Origin: an uncultured Clostridia bacterium
Lineage (GTDB): Bacteria; Bacillota; Clostridia; Lachnospirales; Cellulosilyticaceae
Reading direction: 5' to 3'
Assembly (NCBI GenBank): GCA_937921505.1
Contig: CAKZUB010000022.1
Location: forward strand, 38,885-102,884
Length of the DNA: 64,000 nucleotides
Part shown: piece by piece, positions 55,113-64,000 of the stretch
Layout of the letters: each line of letters starts with the position of its first letter
How positions within the stretch are numbered: position 1 is the stretch's first letter
Notes under the pieces: model-generated
What the model saw: only the letters and a program-made list of their open reading frames with translations
Database searches by the model: none
What the model was told of the DNA's origin: nothing
Position numbers and translations under genes: made by a program

Positions 55113-56006
55113 ATGGATCATTTAACTGCTTGCATTTTTAATATTCAAAAGTATAGCATTCACGATGGGCCAGGTATCCGTACTGTAATATTTTTTAAAG
55201 GCTGTCCACTGCAGTGCCTTTGGTGCAGTAATCCTGAGTCTCAAAGTTGTAGTTTACAGTTGGTGTTAGATAGTAGTAAATGTAAGCCTCACTTAAACTG
55301 TCCAGAAAGCTGCCCACAAAAAGCATCTATGCTTCCTGGAAATAAAACTATCTCTAACAAAAATAATACTGTTAAAATCTTTGATTATATTAAAACCTGT
55401 CCCGAAAAGGCGTTAACCTTATACGGCGAATATCAAAGTCTTGACTATGTCATGAAAGATATTATGAAGGATAAAGATTTTTATGAAGAATCTCAAGGTG
55501 GTATTACCTTATCTGGTGGTGAACCACTGCTCCAGCATGAATTTGCTATTGCCCTACTAAAACAACTTAAAGAGCAAGGTATTCATACTGCTTGTGAAAC
55601 TACAGGCTATGCATCCCCAGAAGTTTTTCAAGCCTTTATAAATCATATTGATTTATTGTTATTTGACATCAAACATTATGACAGCCAAAAACACTTTGAT
55701 ACTACTGGCGTCCATAACATAAAAATTATAGCTAATTTAAAAACAGCCATTAATCAAGGGACAGAAGTTATTGTCCGCATCCCTGTGATCCCTACTATTA
55801 ATGACCGTTTAGAGGATGCCTATGGTTTTTGTAAACTATTAAAAGAAATAGGAGTTACAAAGGTAAATCTATTACCTTTTCATCAATTTGGTCAAAAAAA
55901 ATACTCTTTACTAAATAAAGAGTATAAGCTTGCAGACGTTCCTAGGCTACATATGGAAGATTTAAACGAGTATAAAAAAATATTTATTCAACATGGATTA
56001 ATTTAA
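55113..56006 (+). CDS. Glycyl radical enzyme activating enzyme (radical SAM)
   Basis: This 297-residue radical SAM protein abstracts the glycine hydrogen of the neighbouring glycyl radical enzyme. The SAM cluster motif is C31-x3-C35-x2-C38 (KGCPLQCLWCSNPE), followed by GGITLSGGEPLLQ. The usual two-cluster ferredoxin insert is eroded: the first half reads C-x2-H-x2-C-x3-CP (SKCKPHLNCPESCP), and the second keeps only CPEKAL. ATG 55113 is chosen because AAGGAG lies just upstream. It is divergent from the deoR operon and is the only activase in the window. Confidence 0.92.
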   Translation: MDHLTACIFNIQKYSIHDGPGIRTVIFFKGCPLQCLWCSNPESQSCSLQLVLDSSKCKPHLNCPESCPQKASMLPGNKTISNKNNTVKIFDYIKTCPEKALTLYGEYQSLDYVMKDIMKDKDFYEESQGGITLSGGEPLLQHEFAIALLKQLKEQGIHTACETTGYASPEVFQAFINHIDLLLFDIKHYDSQKHFDTTGVHNIKIIANLKTAINQGTEVIVRIPVIPTINDRLEDAYGFCKLLKEIGVTKVNLLPFHQFGQKKYSLLNKEYKLADVPRLHMEDLNEYKKIFIQHGLI

Positions 56007-56013
56007 TCTCTTC

Positions 56014-57699
56014 TTATTCGTACTTAAACTTCATGATACTCTCTTGTAACTTTTCTGCTAATCTTGCTAAGGATTCACTCGCACTTGATATTTCCTCTAT
56101 AGAAGCTGTTTGCTCTTCTACTGATGCTGAAGCTTCTTCTGTACTTGCTGCATTTTCTTCTGCAATTGCTGCTAAACTCTGCATAAGCCCTGTAAGCTGG
56201 TTTTTAGTATTGTCCATTGTTGTTACTGAGAGCACTGATTTATTTACAATCGCTTTAACTGTCTCTATCTCATCAGCAATGCCAGTAAATTTATTTTCTG
56301 TCACGCTTACACTCTCTACTTGTTGTTGAATAATTGACAGGACATTTTCCATAATTGCTACAGCATTTTGGGAGTTGCTTTGCAACTTTTTAAGCATTTC
56401 ATCTATTCCCTTTGCTGAATATGTAGATTGCTCAGCTAACTTACCAATTTCTTCTGCTACTACCGCAAAACCTTTGCCCGCTTCTCCTGCCCGTGCCGCT
56501 TCAATAGCAGCATTTAAAGCTAATAGATTTGTTTGCTTAGCGATCCCCTCAATAATCTTGCTAGCTTCTCCAATTTTTTCTGCACTTTCATTGGTATCTA
56601 TAGCACTTTGATAGATAGTTTTTATTGCATGATCACTATTATTTGTCTTGTCTGTTAACTCTTTTATTATATTTACGCCATCATTCTTTAGTTCTGTTAA
56701 TTGTCTAACGGATTTATTAATCCTATCCATATCTTTTAAATCTTCTGCTATGATTTTGTTTAATGCCTCTGTTTTTAGTACACCACTTTCTGTACTTTTT
56801 GCCTGTTCAGTAGCACTTTTAGCTATTTCTTCAATAGTTCTAGCTACTTCATCTGCTGCCATAGAAGCTTGCTGACTAGTAGCGGTTAATTCTTGTGATG
56901 AAGAGGCTACTTGTTGAGATGTATCTAAGATATTTTTTATTAAATCTATAAGATTCTCTTGCATTCTTTTCAAAGAACTAGTAATTGTTCCTATTTCATC
57001 TTTTCTATTTATATATTTTACTATACCTTTGTCTTCATAAAAGGTTAAATCATACTTTGACATTCTTTCAATCATCTTTGATAAATTAATAATTGGTACT
57101 GCTATCTGCTTATTTAAAATAAAAGTAATAACTATGACAACCATAACAGCGAACACTATGACTAACATACTGATCAGCATCCCTCTACTTTGCAGCAATT
57201 CAATTTTAGTTTGATAGTTTAAAACTTGTTGTCTTTCAGTTTCGCTTAATAATCTTAAATAACGTTGTACTTCTTGTACTGCTGGCGCTGTTTCACTATT
57301 AAATATTAAAAGTGCTTCTTCTGATCTACCCTTTTTAAAAAGCTCTACTACCTTGTGTCCACTACTATGTACCTTTATATGTGGTGCTTCTAGCGCAATA
57401 TAAATGTCCTTATTATGTTCTTGTGGTTCATAAGCATAATACCATTGCCCTAAATCACAGGCTGTATGATCAACCGAAGCAGGTATTTCTCCGGATATAA
57501 ACATCCTACTTAAATTGTTTAACCACCTTAAGTGATCTACTTCCTTTTCAATAAAAAAAGCAATATTATCTTTGTCCCCATAAATTTTTTGGTTGTGTTT
57601 ATGGATACCTTCTGCGTTAATGGTAGAAAAAGTCATTATACCTATCATTAAGATGATTACTACTAGAAATGCACCTAGTAGTTTCTTTAAAATTGTCAT
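56014..57699 (-). CDS. Methyl-accepting chemotaxis protein 2 with CZB-like extracellular domain
   Basis: The 561-residue chemoreceptor has TM1 (about 7-27), an extracellular domain (28-178), TM2 (about 179-198), HAMP and the signalling hairpin ([19 protein letters not shown]). The outer domain shows the pattern of a chemoreceptor zinc-binding (CZB) domain: [23 protein letters not shown] and [14 protein letters not shown] domains usually lie at the cytosolic C-terminus, so an outside placement suggests sensing of external zinc or an oxidant. GGGGGAAAG precedes the ATG. It is divergent from an XRE-B12 regulator. Confidence 0.9.
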   Translation of the reverse strand: MTILKKLLGAFLVVIILMIGIMTFSTINAEGIHKHNQKIYGDKDNIAFFIEKEVDHLRWLNNLSRMFISGEIPASVDHTACDLGQWYYAYEPQEHNKDIYIALEAPHIKVHSSGHKVVELFKKGRSEEALLIFNSETAPAVQEVQRYLRLLSETERQQVLNYQTKIELLQSRGMLISMLVIVFAVMVVIVITFILNKQIAVPIINLSKMIERMSKYDLTFYEDKGIVKYINRKDEIGTITSSLKRMQENLIDLIKNILDTSQQVASSSQELTATSQQASMAADEVARTIEEIAKSATEQAKSTESGVLKTEALNKIIAEDLKDMDRINKSVRQLTELKNDGVNIIKELTDKTNNSDHAIKTIYQSAIDTNESAEKIGEASKIIEGIAKQTNLLALNAAIEAARAGEAGKGFAVVAEEIGKLAEQSTYSAKGIDEMLKKLQSNSQNAVAIMENVLSIIQQQVESVSVTENKFTGIADEIETVKAIVNKSVLSVTTMDNTKNQLTGLMQSLAAIAEENAASTEEASASVEEQTASIEEISSASESLARLAEKLQESIMKFKYE

Positions 57700-57949
57700 T
57701 AGTATTCTTTCCCCCTTGAAGTTAATTTGATTTTTAGTGTTGATTCAGTTAATTCTTTTACCTCCTTTGTAAAATTTACATATAAATAAAGACTTTGCTA
57801 CTATTTACTTTAACTCATATCGTGTTACAATAATATTATATATTACATTATGTGTTTAGTAAATATCATTTGTTATATTTTGGATTTCAGCTCACTTCTA
57901 GATTTATATTTCATTTAGTGATATTATTCTATTAAAGGGGGCACTATCT

Positions 57950-58861
57950 TTGGATAATTTCGGGAGTCGTTTGAAGATTTTAAGACAACAAAAGAACTTG
58001 CGTCAGGTGGATTTAGCAAAAATTTTAGGACTAGCTCAAACTACAATAGCTAATTACGAGCAAAATATCCGATTTCCTAATGAGACAAATTTGATGAGAA
58101 TAGCAGATTTTTTTGATGTTTCTCTAGATTATTTATTAGGAAGACGTAATGTGCTCATAAATACTAATAGTAGTTATTCAAATAGTGCTGATAATACGAT
58201 CTATGGTGATCAACTCATTTGTTTATCCTCTATTGCTGCACATTATTTGCAAGCCCTATTAAGTAAAAATAAGACTTTAGCTATTAAAATAATCTTAACT
58301 GCATTTCAACAAGGTGTTCCCGTAAGCGATCTTTATATGAAAGTACTTGAACCTACATTGAAAGAAATAGGTAGATTGTGGGAATGTAATCAGATTTATG
58401 TGGCTCAAGAGCATTACTTTTCTGAGATAACTCAATTAATTATATCAAAGCTCTATCTGGATACGATGCCCACCTATTCAAAAAATAGTAAAGTTGTAAC
58501 AATGGCTGTAAACGGTGAGTATCATCATATAGGTATTAAAATAGTAACGAATCTATTAGAATTAGATGGTTGGAAGTCTTTCTATCTCGGCGTAAATATA
58601 CCTTCAGAAAGCCTTATCAAAACAATAGAAGAAGAAAAGGCAGATGTTCTTGTAATATCTGCTACTATGTCTTTTAACATTAACTCTGTAGATACTTTGA
58701 TTAATACTATTCGTTTAACTAAAAGTTGCAAAAACATTAAGATCATGGTTGGTGGAAACGCCTTTAATACAGATGAATCATTATGGAAAGCAGTTGGTGC
58801 AGATGCATATTCTGCTAATGGCGTAGACGCTGTGAAGGTTGCTAATGATTTAGTAAAATAA
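57950..58861 (+). CDS. XRE-HTH regulator fused to a B12-binding domain
   Basis: The 303-residue protein joins an XRE/HTH_3 domain (residues 5-62; LRQVDLAKILGLAQTTIANY) to a cobalamin-binding module. The helical cap (about 90-175) carries W144-x9-E154-H155, the W-x9-EH motif of CarH photoreceptors. The Rossmann domain has E190-Y-H192-x-x-G195, giving H192 as the lower cobalt ligand. The residue after the Trp is E145, where CarH has its light-state His. It starts with TTG 57950 after AAAGGGGG. CarH normally has a MerR-type helix-turn-helix, so this is a different architecture. It is divergent from chemoreceptor 2. B12 sensing is likely; light sensing is possible but not shown. Confidence 0.87.
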   Translation: MDNFGSRLKILRQQKNLRQVDLAKILGLAQTTIANYEQNIRFPNETNLMRIADFFDVSLDYLLGRRNVLINTNSSYSNSADNTIYGDQLICLSSIAAHYLQALLSKNKTLAIKIILTAFQQGVPVSDLYMKVLEPTLKEIGRLWECNQIYVAQEHYFSEITQLIISKLYLDTMPTYSKNSKVVTMAVNGEYHHIGIKIVTNLLELDGWKSFYLGVNIPSESLIKTIEEEKADVLVISATMSFNINSVDTLINTIRLTKSCKNIKIMVGGNAFNTDESLWKAVGADAYSANGVDAVKVANDLVK

Positions 58862-58918
58862 AAAAACAACAATCAAACAGATTGTAAAGCTTTGCAATCT
58901 GTTTGATTGTTGTTTTTT
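58860..58918 (+). terminator. Strong terminator after the XRE-B12 gene
   Basis: Perfect 24-bp arms (58861-58884 and 58895-58918) flank a centre containing aaagcttt. The end is a run of T, and the reverse strand also has a T-run, so it can serve the convergent permease gene. Confidence 0.9.
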
Positions 58919-58960
58919 TATAAGTAGTTAAAATAATTTATACTTAATCTAAATATCAAT

Positions 58961-59683
58961 TCATTCTAAACCTTTTTTATTGTAAGTATACACGAAGGCC
59001 ATACTTACAACTATCAGCCAAACTAAAATCACTAATATATGGTGCGTTGAATGAGCGTATGCTTCACTATTAAAAATCTTAGTTAATAAAACTTGAAGGT
59101 TATAATTTGGTAGTAGTATGACTATTTTTTGTAAAATATCACTTACTGGTGCTAGAATGGGAATTATTAAAAATCCTATTATGGCAGGTAGCCCAATAAC
59201 ACTAGTAGAAATCTGATTTGGGGCAATTAGACCTATTATTCCTCCTAATTGTATCATAATTATACTCACGAACGTTACCCAGAGTATATATTCTCCTAAA
59301 TACTGCATATTTATCCCTACTATGAAGTATATACTCAAATTAGTAATTAATGAAAACAATAAGATTACTATAACTTTTCCTGCTAGAAATTCTACTGGGG
59401 ATACGGATGATAACATCAATGTCCTTATTGTATTTTTTTCTTTTTCTTCAGAAATTAACATACAAACAGAAAAAATAGATACAAATATAAGATTTAACCC
59501 TACTCCCATGTTTAACAGATCTATTTTACTCATCATTGATCTTGAATCACCTCTTAGAACATTTGCAAACATATATACAAATATCACTGGAAGGAGGCAC
59601 ATGACTGAAACATTTATATTTTTAATAAAATCTTCTATTTCTTTTTTAACCAGTACGCTTACTCTTCTTATTGAGGTTTCCAT
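58961..59683 (-). CDS. ABC-2 type permease subunit
   Basis: The 240-residue integral membrane protein has six predicted helices and a cytosolic start (SVLVKKEIEDFIKNINVS). SEEKEKNTIRTLMLSSVSPVEFLAGKV matches the NatB/ABC-2 coupling helix region. It would export an ion, drug or peptide with an ATPase partner. The only nearby ABC ATPase, at 60.4-61.5 kb, is degenerate and fused to LytTR, so the true motor may lie elsewhere. Confidence 0.85.
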   Translation of the reverse strand: METSIRRVSVLVKKEIEDFIKNINVSVMCLLPVIFVYMFANVLRGDSRSMMSKIDLLNMGVGLNLIFVSIFSVCMLISEEKEKNTIRTLMLSSVSPVEFLAGKVIVILLFSLITNLSIYFIVGINMQYLGEYILWVTFVSIIMIQLGGIIGLIAPNQISTSVIGLPAIIGFLIIPILAPVSDILQKIVILLPNYNLQVLLTKIFNSEAYAHSTHHILVILVWLIVVSMAFVYTYNKKGLE

Positions 59684-59757
59684 CCTATATTCCTCTCCCC
59701 TATAGCTTAAAACTTGATCTTAGTAAAGTTTAAGAGGATTACTGGAATCTTAGTCTC

Positions 59758-60153
59758 TTAAAACCCTTTATCTTTTAACCATGAATCTGCCTCTTGTTCA
59801 TTATCAAAATATCCAGGTGCTCCTATAGACTCTTTAGAAGCCCTCTTTAATTGCATTTTCAAAGTAATACTATCTATAATGCAAGCGCCTCCAATACACC
59901 CTGTACTAGAGACAAACTTTAAATGACTATCCATCATTTCTGGCGTTACATGTGTATTAGGTTTATATTCCCTCATATCTGAAGATTTAGCCCAGTTTCC
60001 TGCTCCTAATTGCTTAACAATTTTTGTTCTATAGTCGTTATCAAATCTTTTGAAGTCATCTACACTCCAAAGTCCTATGAGTTTTTCATAAACAATTCTT
60101 CTATTTGTATCTACTTTTAATTCATACTTTCCCATTGCATCTTTAGTTATCAT
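59758..60153 (-). CDS. STAS-like (SpoIIAA-like) protein
   Basis: This 131-residue cytosolic protein has the pattern of SpoIIAA-like/STAS proteins: an N-terminal strand pair (YELKVDTNRRIVYEKLIG), a helix with WSVDDFKRFDNDY and a core strand (GACIIDSITLKM). No phosphoacceptor Ser is obvious at the usual place. It lies between the ABC-2 permease and the ABC-LytTR genes on the same strand, about 75 bp upstream of the permease. Its role is unknown. Confidence 0.65.
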   Translation of the reverse strand: MITKDAMGKYELKVDTNRRIVYEKLIGLWSVDDFKRFDNDYRTKIVKQLGAGNWAKSSDMREYKPNTHVTPEMMDSHLKFVSSTGCIGGACIIDSITLKMQLKRASKESIGAPGYFDNEQEADSWLKDKGF

Positions 60154-60268
60154 AGTTATGTTTTCTCCATTCTAATTTTAGTTATTAAACTTGCCCTATG
60201 TGCTTTTAAGCTTGTATATTTCTAATGCATACTTTATAAGTGTACACGCTGTATTCATTATGACATCA

Positions 60269-60308
60269 ATACTCCTTTGAAACTATATATCTACCTTCAA
60301 AGGAGTAT
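60269..60308. repeat. Inverted repeat between STAS-like and ABC-LytTR genes
   Basis: Perfect 13-bp arms atactcctttgaa and ttcaaaggagtat flank a 14-base loop. There is no T-run on the transcribed (minus) side, so it may be an operator or an attenuator rather than a simple terminator. Confidence 0.5.
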
Positions 60309-60394
60309 TTTGGGGGTTTAATAGCTAATTTTATGGGTTGAATTCTTCATTCTTATAACTAAAGAATTTTATTTATCTAAAAAGTGAGCTCCTC

Positions 60395-61477
60395 CTATAG
60401 GCTTAATATACTTTTTAATTCATCCATTCGGCCTTTAGATAGTGGCACAGAGCTTTTATTTTTATCATCAAGAGTTAAACTATAGCTATTTCTTGTCCAT
60501 GTTACAATCTCTCTAACCTCTTGTAGATTTACTAAATAAGATCTATGGCACCGAAAGAATCCAAAATGTTTCAGCCTATCTTCTAGTTCATTAAGAGCTA
60601 GCATACATGTAAATTTCTCTCCTCTTACATTTAAATAACTAATACCCTGCTCACTTTCTATATAGTCTATTTCAATTGGATTAAAAAGTAATACTCTCTC
60701 CGCTATCTTTGCTGGAATCTTTTCAATCTTATACATCGGTTTATCTGCTGATTTATCAACATCTGATTCTTTCATATCATTCTTACTCTTATTTCTTGTT
60801 CGTTTATATGTATCTTGATAGGTATTTACAGTTTGGTCTTCTAGCTCAATATCCTGCTGAATTTCTCTCATACCATTTTCATCGAGGTTATAGGTTTGCC
60901 CTCCCAATAAAATAGTATCCTTAAAAGAAACAGAAGTATTTAATACCGCTACCCCTTCATTTCTTAATTCTTCTATATTTTTTAGTACAATTCTTGCTGA
61001 ATCTCTCTCCATATTGAGTATTGGCTCTTGAAATATTAATAACTTAAGGTCCTTAAGCCTTTCTCTAGCAAAACTAAGTCTTTTTTTCTGTGAATAAGAT
61101 AAATGACTTGTTTTAACATCTCCAATATCTAATAATGCAAGCTTCCTCATTACATCATTATAATTACTACTACTATTTAATATTTGACTAAAAAATTTCA
61201 TGTATTCCTTAACAGTTAACCTTTCATAAAAACCTTCTTTTGAAAATATTATACCTATATTTTTTAGACCTGTTTTTATGTACTGAGTGTTTAGCTCATT
61301 ATTTATATAGATTTCACCTTGAGCTGGCATTTCTTTGCCTATAATGAGATTTATAAGTATTTCACTAACTTCACTCCTACAGTCTATACTTGCCATACTT
61401 CCTTCTGATATTGATAAGTTAATATTACTTATAACAATATTTTTTTTCTCTTTATATAGATTTTTTATGACTAACAC
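60395..61477 (-). CDS. Degenerate ABC-ATPase domain fused to LytTR DNA-binding domain
   Basis: The 360-residue protein joins an ABC-ATPase-like domain (1-205) through a charged linker (about 206-255) to a LytTR DNA-binding domain (about 262-358; YIESEQGISYLNVRGE and FFRCHRSYLVNL). The ATPase part keeps the fold but not the chemistry. The P-loop position reads DCRSEVSE with no Gly-Lys-Ser/Thr, the signature is LSYSQ, Walker B ends FQEP instead of DEP, and no switch His is seen. It starts with GTG 61477 after AGGAGG. It likely acts as a transcription regulator rather than a transport motor, perhaps of the nearby ABC-2 permease. Confidence 0.87.
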   Translation of the reverse strand: MLVIKNLYKEKKNIVISNINLSISEGSMASIDCRSEVSEILINLIIGKEMPAQGEIYINNELNTQYIKTGLKNIGIIFSKEGFYERLTVKEYMKFFSQILNSSSNYNDVMRKLALLDIGDVKTSHLSYSQKKRLSFARERLKDLKLLIFQEPILNMERDSARIVLKNIEELRNEGVAVLNTSVSFKDTILLGGQTYNLDENGMREIQQDIELEDQTVNTYQDTYKRTRNKSKNDMKESDVDKSADKPMYKIEKIPAKIAERVLLFNPIEIDYIESEQGISYLNVRGEKFTCMLALNELEDRLKHFGFFRCHRSYLVNLQEVREIVTWTRNSYSLTLDDKNKSSVPLSKGRMDELKSILSL

Positions 61478-61576
61478 AATAATCCTCCTAAAAAATATCC
61501 CAAAAGGAAGTCTTTATTCCTTAAAGAACAGTTTCACCTTAGAACACTGTCCTCTAAAAACAATAATAAAAATTTG

Positions 61577-63265
61577 CTAAACTTTGAATCTTGCAATCAG
61601 TGCTTGAAGTTCTTGGAACATCTCTGACAAGCTTAAACTTGCATTTGCAATTCCCTCACTAGAAGCTGCTTGTTCTTGTATGGATGCTGAAGCTTGTTCA
61701 GTTCCCACTGCATTTTTTTCTGCTACTGCTGAAAGCCCCTGAATAGTCGCTAAAATTTTACTTTTCTTTTGTTCCATTTGTTGTGCTGTTTCATTAATTA
61801 TTACTATTACTTTTTTTGATTTTTCTATCGCCTTATCCATTGCTTTATACTTGATTGCTGTAAGATTAATATTTTCAATCTGTTCATTTAATATTGTTTC
61901 TACCTTTTCCATTGTTGTTACTGAATTAGTTGCATCTTTTTGTAAATTTCTTACCATATTATCAATCATCTTTGTTGAATCTGTAGATTGTTCGGCAAGC
62001 TTTTTAATTTCTTCTGCAACTATAGTAAAGCCTTTCCCGTTTTCTCCTGCTCTTGCTGCTTCAATAGATGCATTTAAAGCAAGCAAATTCGTTTGGTGTG
62101 CAATCGTGGCAATAAGAGTGCTTGCTTCGCTAATTTTTCCAGAGCTTTTACTTGTTTTTATAATGTTATCATAAACACTATGTGTTGCATGACTACTCTC
62201 TTTTGTTTTTGTTGATAACCTGTCAATTATATCCAATCCCTGTTTAATTAGGTCATTTACTTCACTTGATGATTCTGTCAATGTTTGTAGATATATTTTA
62301 TCTTCTACTATAAGATCTCCAAGTTCCATAATCTTTTCTGAACCTTCTATTGTACTTTGAGATTGATCTATTGAACTCTTTGCAATTTTATTAATTACTT
62401 GTGCTACTTCTTCTGCATTTACTGCTGAGCGCTGTGATAAGGTAGTTAGTTCTTCTGTCGAAAGAACTACCTTATCAGATAGTTCTTTTACAGATGAAAC
62501 AATATTATTAACAGTTTCAGCAAAATTATTGAAATACATTGCCATAATTCCAATTTCATCTTTTATTTTGATCTCAACACGTTTAGTTAAATCTCCCTCT
62601 CCCTCTGAAATGTCCTTAAGCATATTGACCATCGTATATAAACGTTTTATTACTATATTTTGAATAACAAAGAATGAAAAAATGCTAATTAAAAGAATAA
62701 CACTAAATAAAATTGCTGATCTTTTATAGAAGTCATTAATACTACTATCTATTTTATTATTTCCATCAGTAAAATGAGCATCTGCTTCTTCTAAAAGAAC
62801 TGACACCTGCTCTTCCATTTGCATTGCATATGGGTCAAATTTCTTCATAAATGTATTACCTGCATCAGTTCCATCATTAATATATGCGTTAGCCATATCT
62901 ATGCCCATTTTGTAGTATTCATCTAATTTCTTGGCTATAGAGTCCATTTCACCTGTATCAGCACCTAATTCTCTTAAAACCTGAATCTCTTTCTTAGCAC
63001 TCTCATAATATCCTGATGCTTCCTCAAAACCATCATCAAAACCTGGCTTTGCACGTGTTGCAGAAATATCTGTAAGCCACTGTTGTATTTGAATGATATC
63101 TTTTTGTAAAGATAATGAAGTAATCATCAAAGGTGTGTTTTTATTTTGATGTTCTTTTATATTATGAGATATGTTATTCAATGATAAAAACGTAAATATC
63201 ATTAGTAATATAGTACTTATAATAATCCCTAAAATCATTATATTAAATTTTGTTGATATTTTCAT
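61577..63265 (-). CDS. Methyl-accepting chemotaxis protein 3 (4HB type)
   Basis: The 562-residue chemoreceptor has TM1 (about 7-29), an extracellular four-helix bundle (about 30-185), TM2 (about 187-208), HAMP and a signalling hairpin ([19 protein letters not shown]). It is similar in plan to chemoreceptor 2 in the cytosolic part, but the outer domain differs and has no CZB residues. The gene lies at the end of the window's signalling region with about 200 bp of upstream DNA before the transposase gene. Confidence 0.9.
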   Translation of the reverse strand: MKISTKFNIMILGIIISTILLMIFTFLSLNNISHNIKEHQNKNTPLMITSLSLQKDIIQIQQWLTDISATRAKPGFDDGFEEASGYYESAKKEIQVLRELGADTGEMDSIAKKLDEYYKMGIDMANAYINDGTDAGNTFMKKFDPYAMQMEEQVSVLLEEADAHFTDGNNKIDSSINDFYKRSAILFSVILLISIFSFFVIQNIVIKRLYTMVNMLKDISEGEGDLTKRVEIKIKDEIGIMAMYFNNFAETVNNIVSSVKELSDKVVLSTEELTTLSQRSAVNAEEVAQVINKIAKSSIDQSQSTIEGSEKIMELGDLIVEDKIYLQTLTESSSEVNDLIKQGLDIIDRLSTKTKESSHATHSVYDNIIKTSKSSGKISEASTLIATIAHQTNLLALNASIEAARAGENGKGFTIVAEEIKKLAEQSTDSTKMIDNMVRNLQKDATNSVTTMEKVETILNEQIENINLTAIKYKAMDKAIEKSKKVIVIINETAQQMEQKKSKILATIQGLSAVAEKNAVGTEQASASIQEQAASSEGIANASLSLSEMFQELQALIARFKV

Positions 63266-63464
63266 AGTGCTTCTTCCTCCCCATTATATACCTTATACTA
63301 GTAATCTATATCCTATATTTTTATTTTTTTATTTATATTCTATAGATGAGCAAATTCACTTTCAGTAAAATACCAAGATAATTTTGAGCAAAATAAAAAA
63401 CATTTATGCTATTTCCTGTTAAAATTAAGTCGACTAAAACATTAACCACAGGAGGATTACATAA

Positions 63465-64000
63465 ATGTTTGATGACTTAATTATAAATGATTCTTTTGAC
63501 ATAATCAAGTTTCTAAATAAACTGAACTTAGACATATTTTATTCTTCACCTCAGCTAAAACATATTATAGCAATTGTTATAGCTATGGTGCTCAAAGGCT
63601 TCAACGGAAAGCTGTCTGATGTTAATGAACTTACTTGCCATCGCCATCATACAACAATTGGCAAATTCCTAAACAATAGTCCCTGGAATGAAAATCTTTT
63701 GGGTGAAAAAATACGTGGTTACGCTATTAAACGCATTTGGCAGTTATCACGTCAAACTAAGCAGCCTCTTTACGTTATCATAGATGATACTGTTAATGAA
63801 AAGACCGTGCCCTCGTCAAAGGCACAAAATACTATTCAAGATTGTTCTTTTCATAAGTCTCATCTTAAAGGGAAAACGGTATATGGGCATCAGTTTGTTA
63901 TGGTTATGCTGCGGTGTGGAAAGACTGTATTACCTTTTGATATTGTCCTTTATGAAAAAGAAAAATGCAGTAAAATTCAGTTGGCACAAGATATCCTAGA
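63465..64000 (+). mobile_element. IS4-like DDE transposase, N-terminal part (runs off the window)
   Basis: The frame from ATG 63465 (GGAGGA upstream) stays open to the window edge. The first catalytic Asp region reads LYVIIDDTVNEKT, followed by KGKTVYGHQFVMVML, as in IS701/IS4-like transposases with a DDE_5 domain. The front part (TCHRHHTTIGKFLNNSPWNE) fits the helix-turn-helix region. The second Asp and the Glu lie beyond the edge, so activity cannot be judged. The left end of the element lies somewhere in 63270-63450; no terminal repeat can be confirmed. Confidence 0.78.

Noticed and set aside
63171..63368. 65-codon plus-strand frame before the transposase
   Set aside because: It overlaps the start of chemoreceptor 3 on the other strand, is A/T-rich, and has no ribosome binding site.

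Overview
The window is low-GC, compact DNA typical of an anaerobic, motile, probably spore-forming Clostridia (Lachnospiraceae-like) bacterium. The reasons are strong AGGAGG-type ribosome binding sites, several GTG/TTG starts, a dipicolinate synthase subunit, glycyl-radical chemistry, corrinoid methyltransferases, three chemoreceptors and many AraC/YesMN regulators. No rRNA, tRNA, CRISPR array or recognisable riboswitch was seen. The species cannot be named from sequence alone.

Region 1 (about 0.4-13.7 kb) holds an isolated dpaB-like gene and then a one-carbon/corrinoid island on the minus strand. The island encodes an MtaB-type methanol:corrinoid methyltransferase, a small corrinoid protein, a 2Fe-2S reductive activator, CobT for lower-ligand attachment, a Cys-rich DUF2284 protein, two PocR-AraC regulators and two CobW/COG0523 metal-chaperone GTPases. 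It also encodes a UroD-type (MtaA-like) methyltransferase fused to a thioredoxin domain, beside a separate small thioredoxin. In outline, MtaB would methylate the corrinoid protein, the UroD-type protein would move the methyl group onward, the activator would rescue oxidised cobalt, CobT would tune the cofactor and the CobW proteins would supply metal.

Region 2 (13.9-19.1 kb) carries an MFS transporter, an AraC regulator divergent from an aldo/keto reductase, and an EAL-CBS-GGDEF c-di-GMP protein. Region 3 (19.2-21.2 kb) is a graveyard of broken genes: IS200/IS605 TnpA, a possible IS110 piece, IS1182, a histidine-kinase tail and the N-terminal part of a type I restriction HsdR.

Region 4 (21.4-42.4 kb) is a sugar region. 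It holds fucI-fucU with a divergent GntR/LacI-hybrid regulator, a chemoreceptor, and a ribose-type ABC transporter with three tandem substrate-binding proteins. A binding-protein/histidine-kinase/response-regulator three-component system follows, then rhaA with a clear promoter and paired operators, an AraA/FucI-fold isomerase and another AraC regulator. No matching kinases or aldolases lie in the window.

Region 5 (42.4-49.4 kb) contains MarR-MATE with a large inverted-repeat operator, a YkuD L,D-transpeptidase, a MerR-flavoprotein pair and a nitroreductase-TetR operon with its own operator. Region 6 (49.6-56.0 kb) is a glycyl radical enzyme locus (LacI regulator, GRE, ROK kinase, DeoR regulator, activating enzyme).

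Region 7 (56.0-64.0 kb) carries two chemoreceptors around an XRE-HTH/B12-binding regulator with a CarH-like motif, an ABC-2 permease, a STAS-like protein and a degenerate ABC-ATPase fused to a LytTR DNA-binding domain. It ends in an IS4-like transposase cut by the window edge. The strongest candidates for undescribed biology are the UroD-thioredoxin/CobW methyltransferase module, the XRE-B12 regulator and the pseudo-ABC-LytTR regulator.
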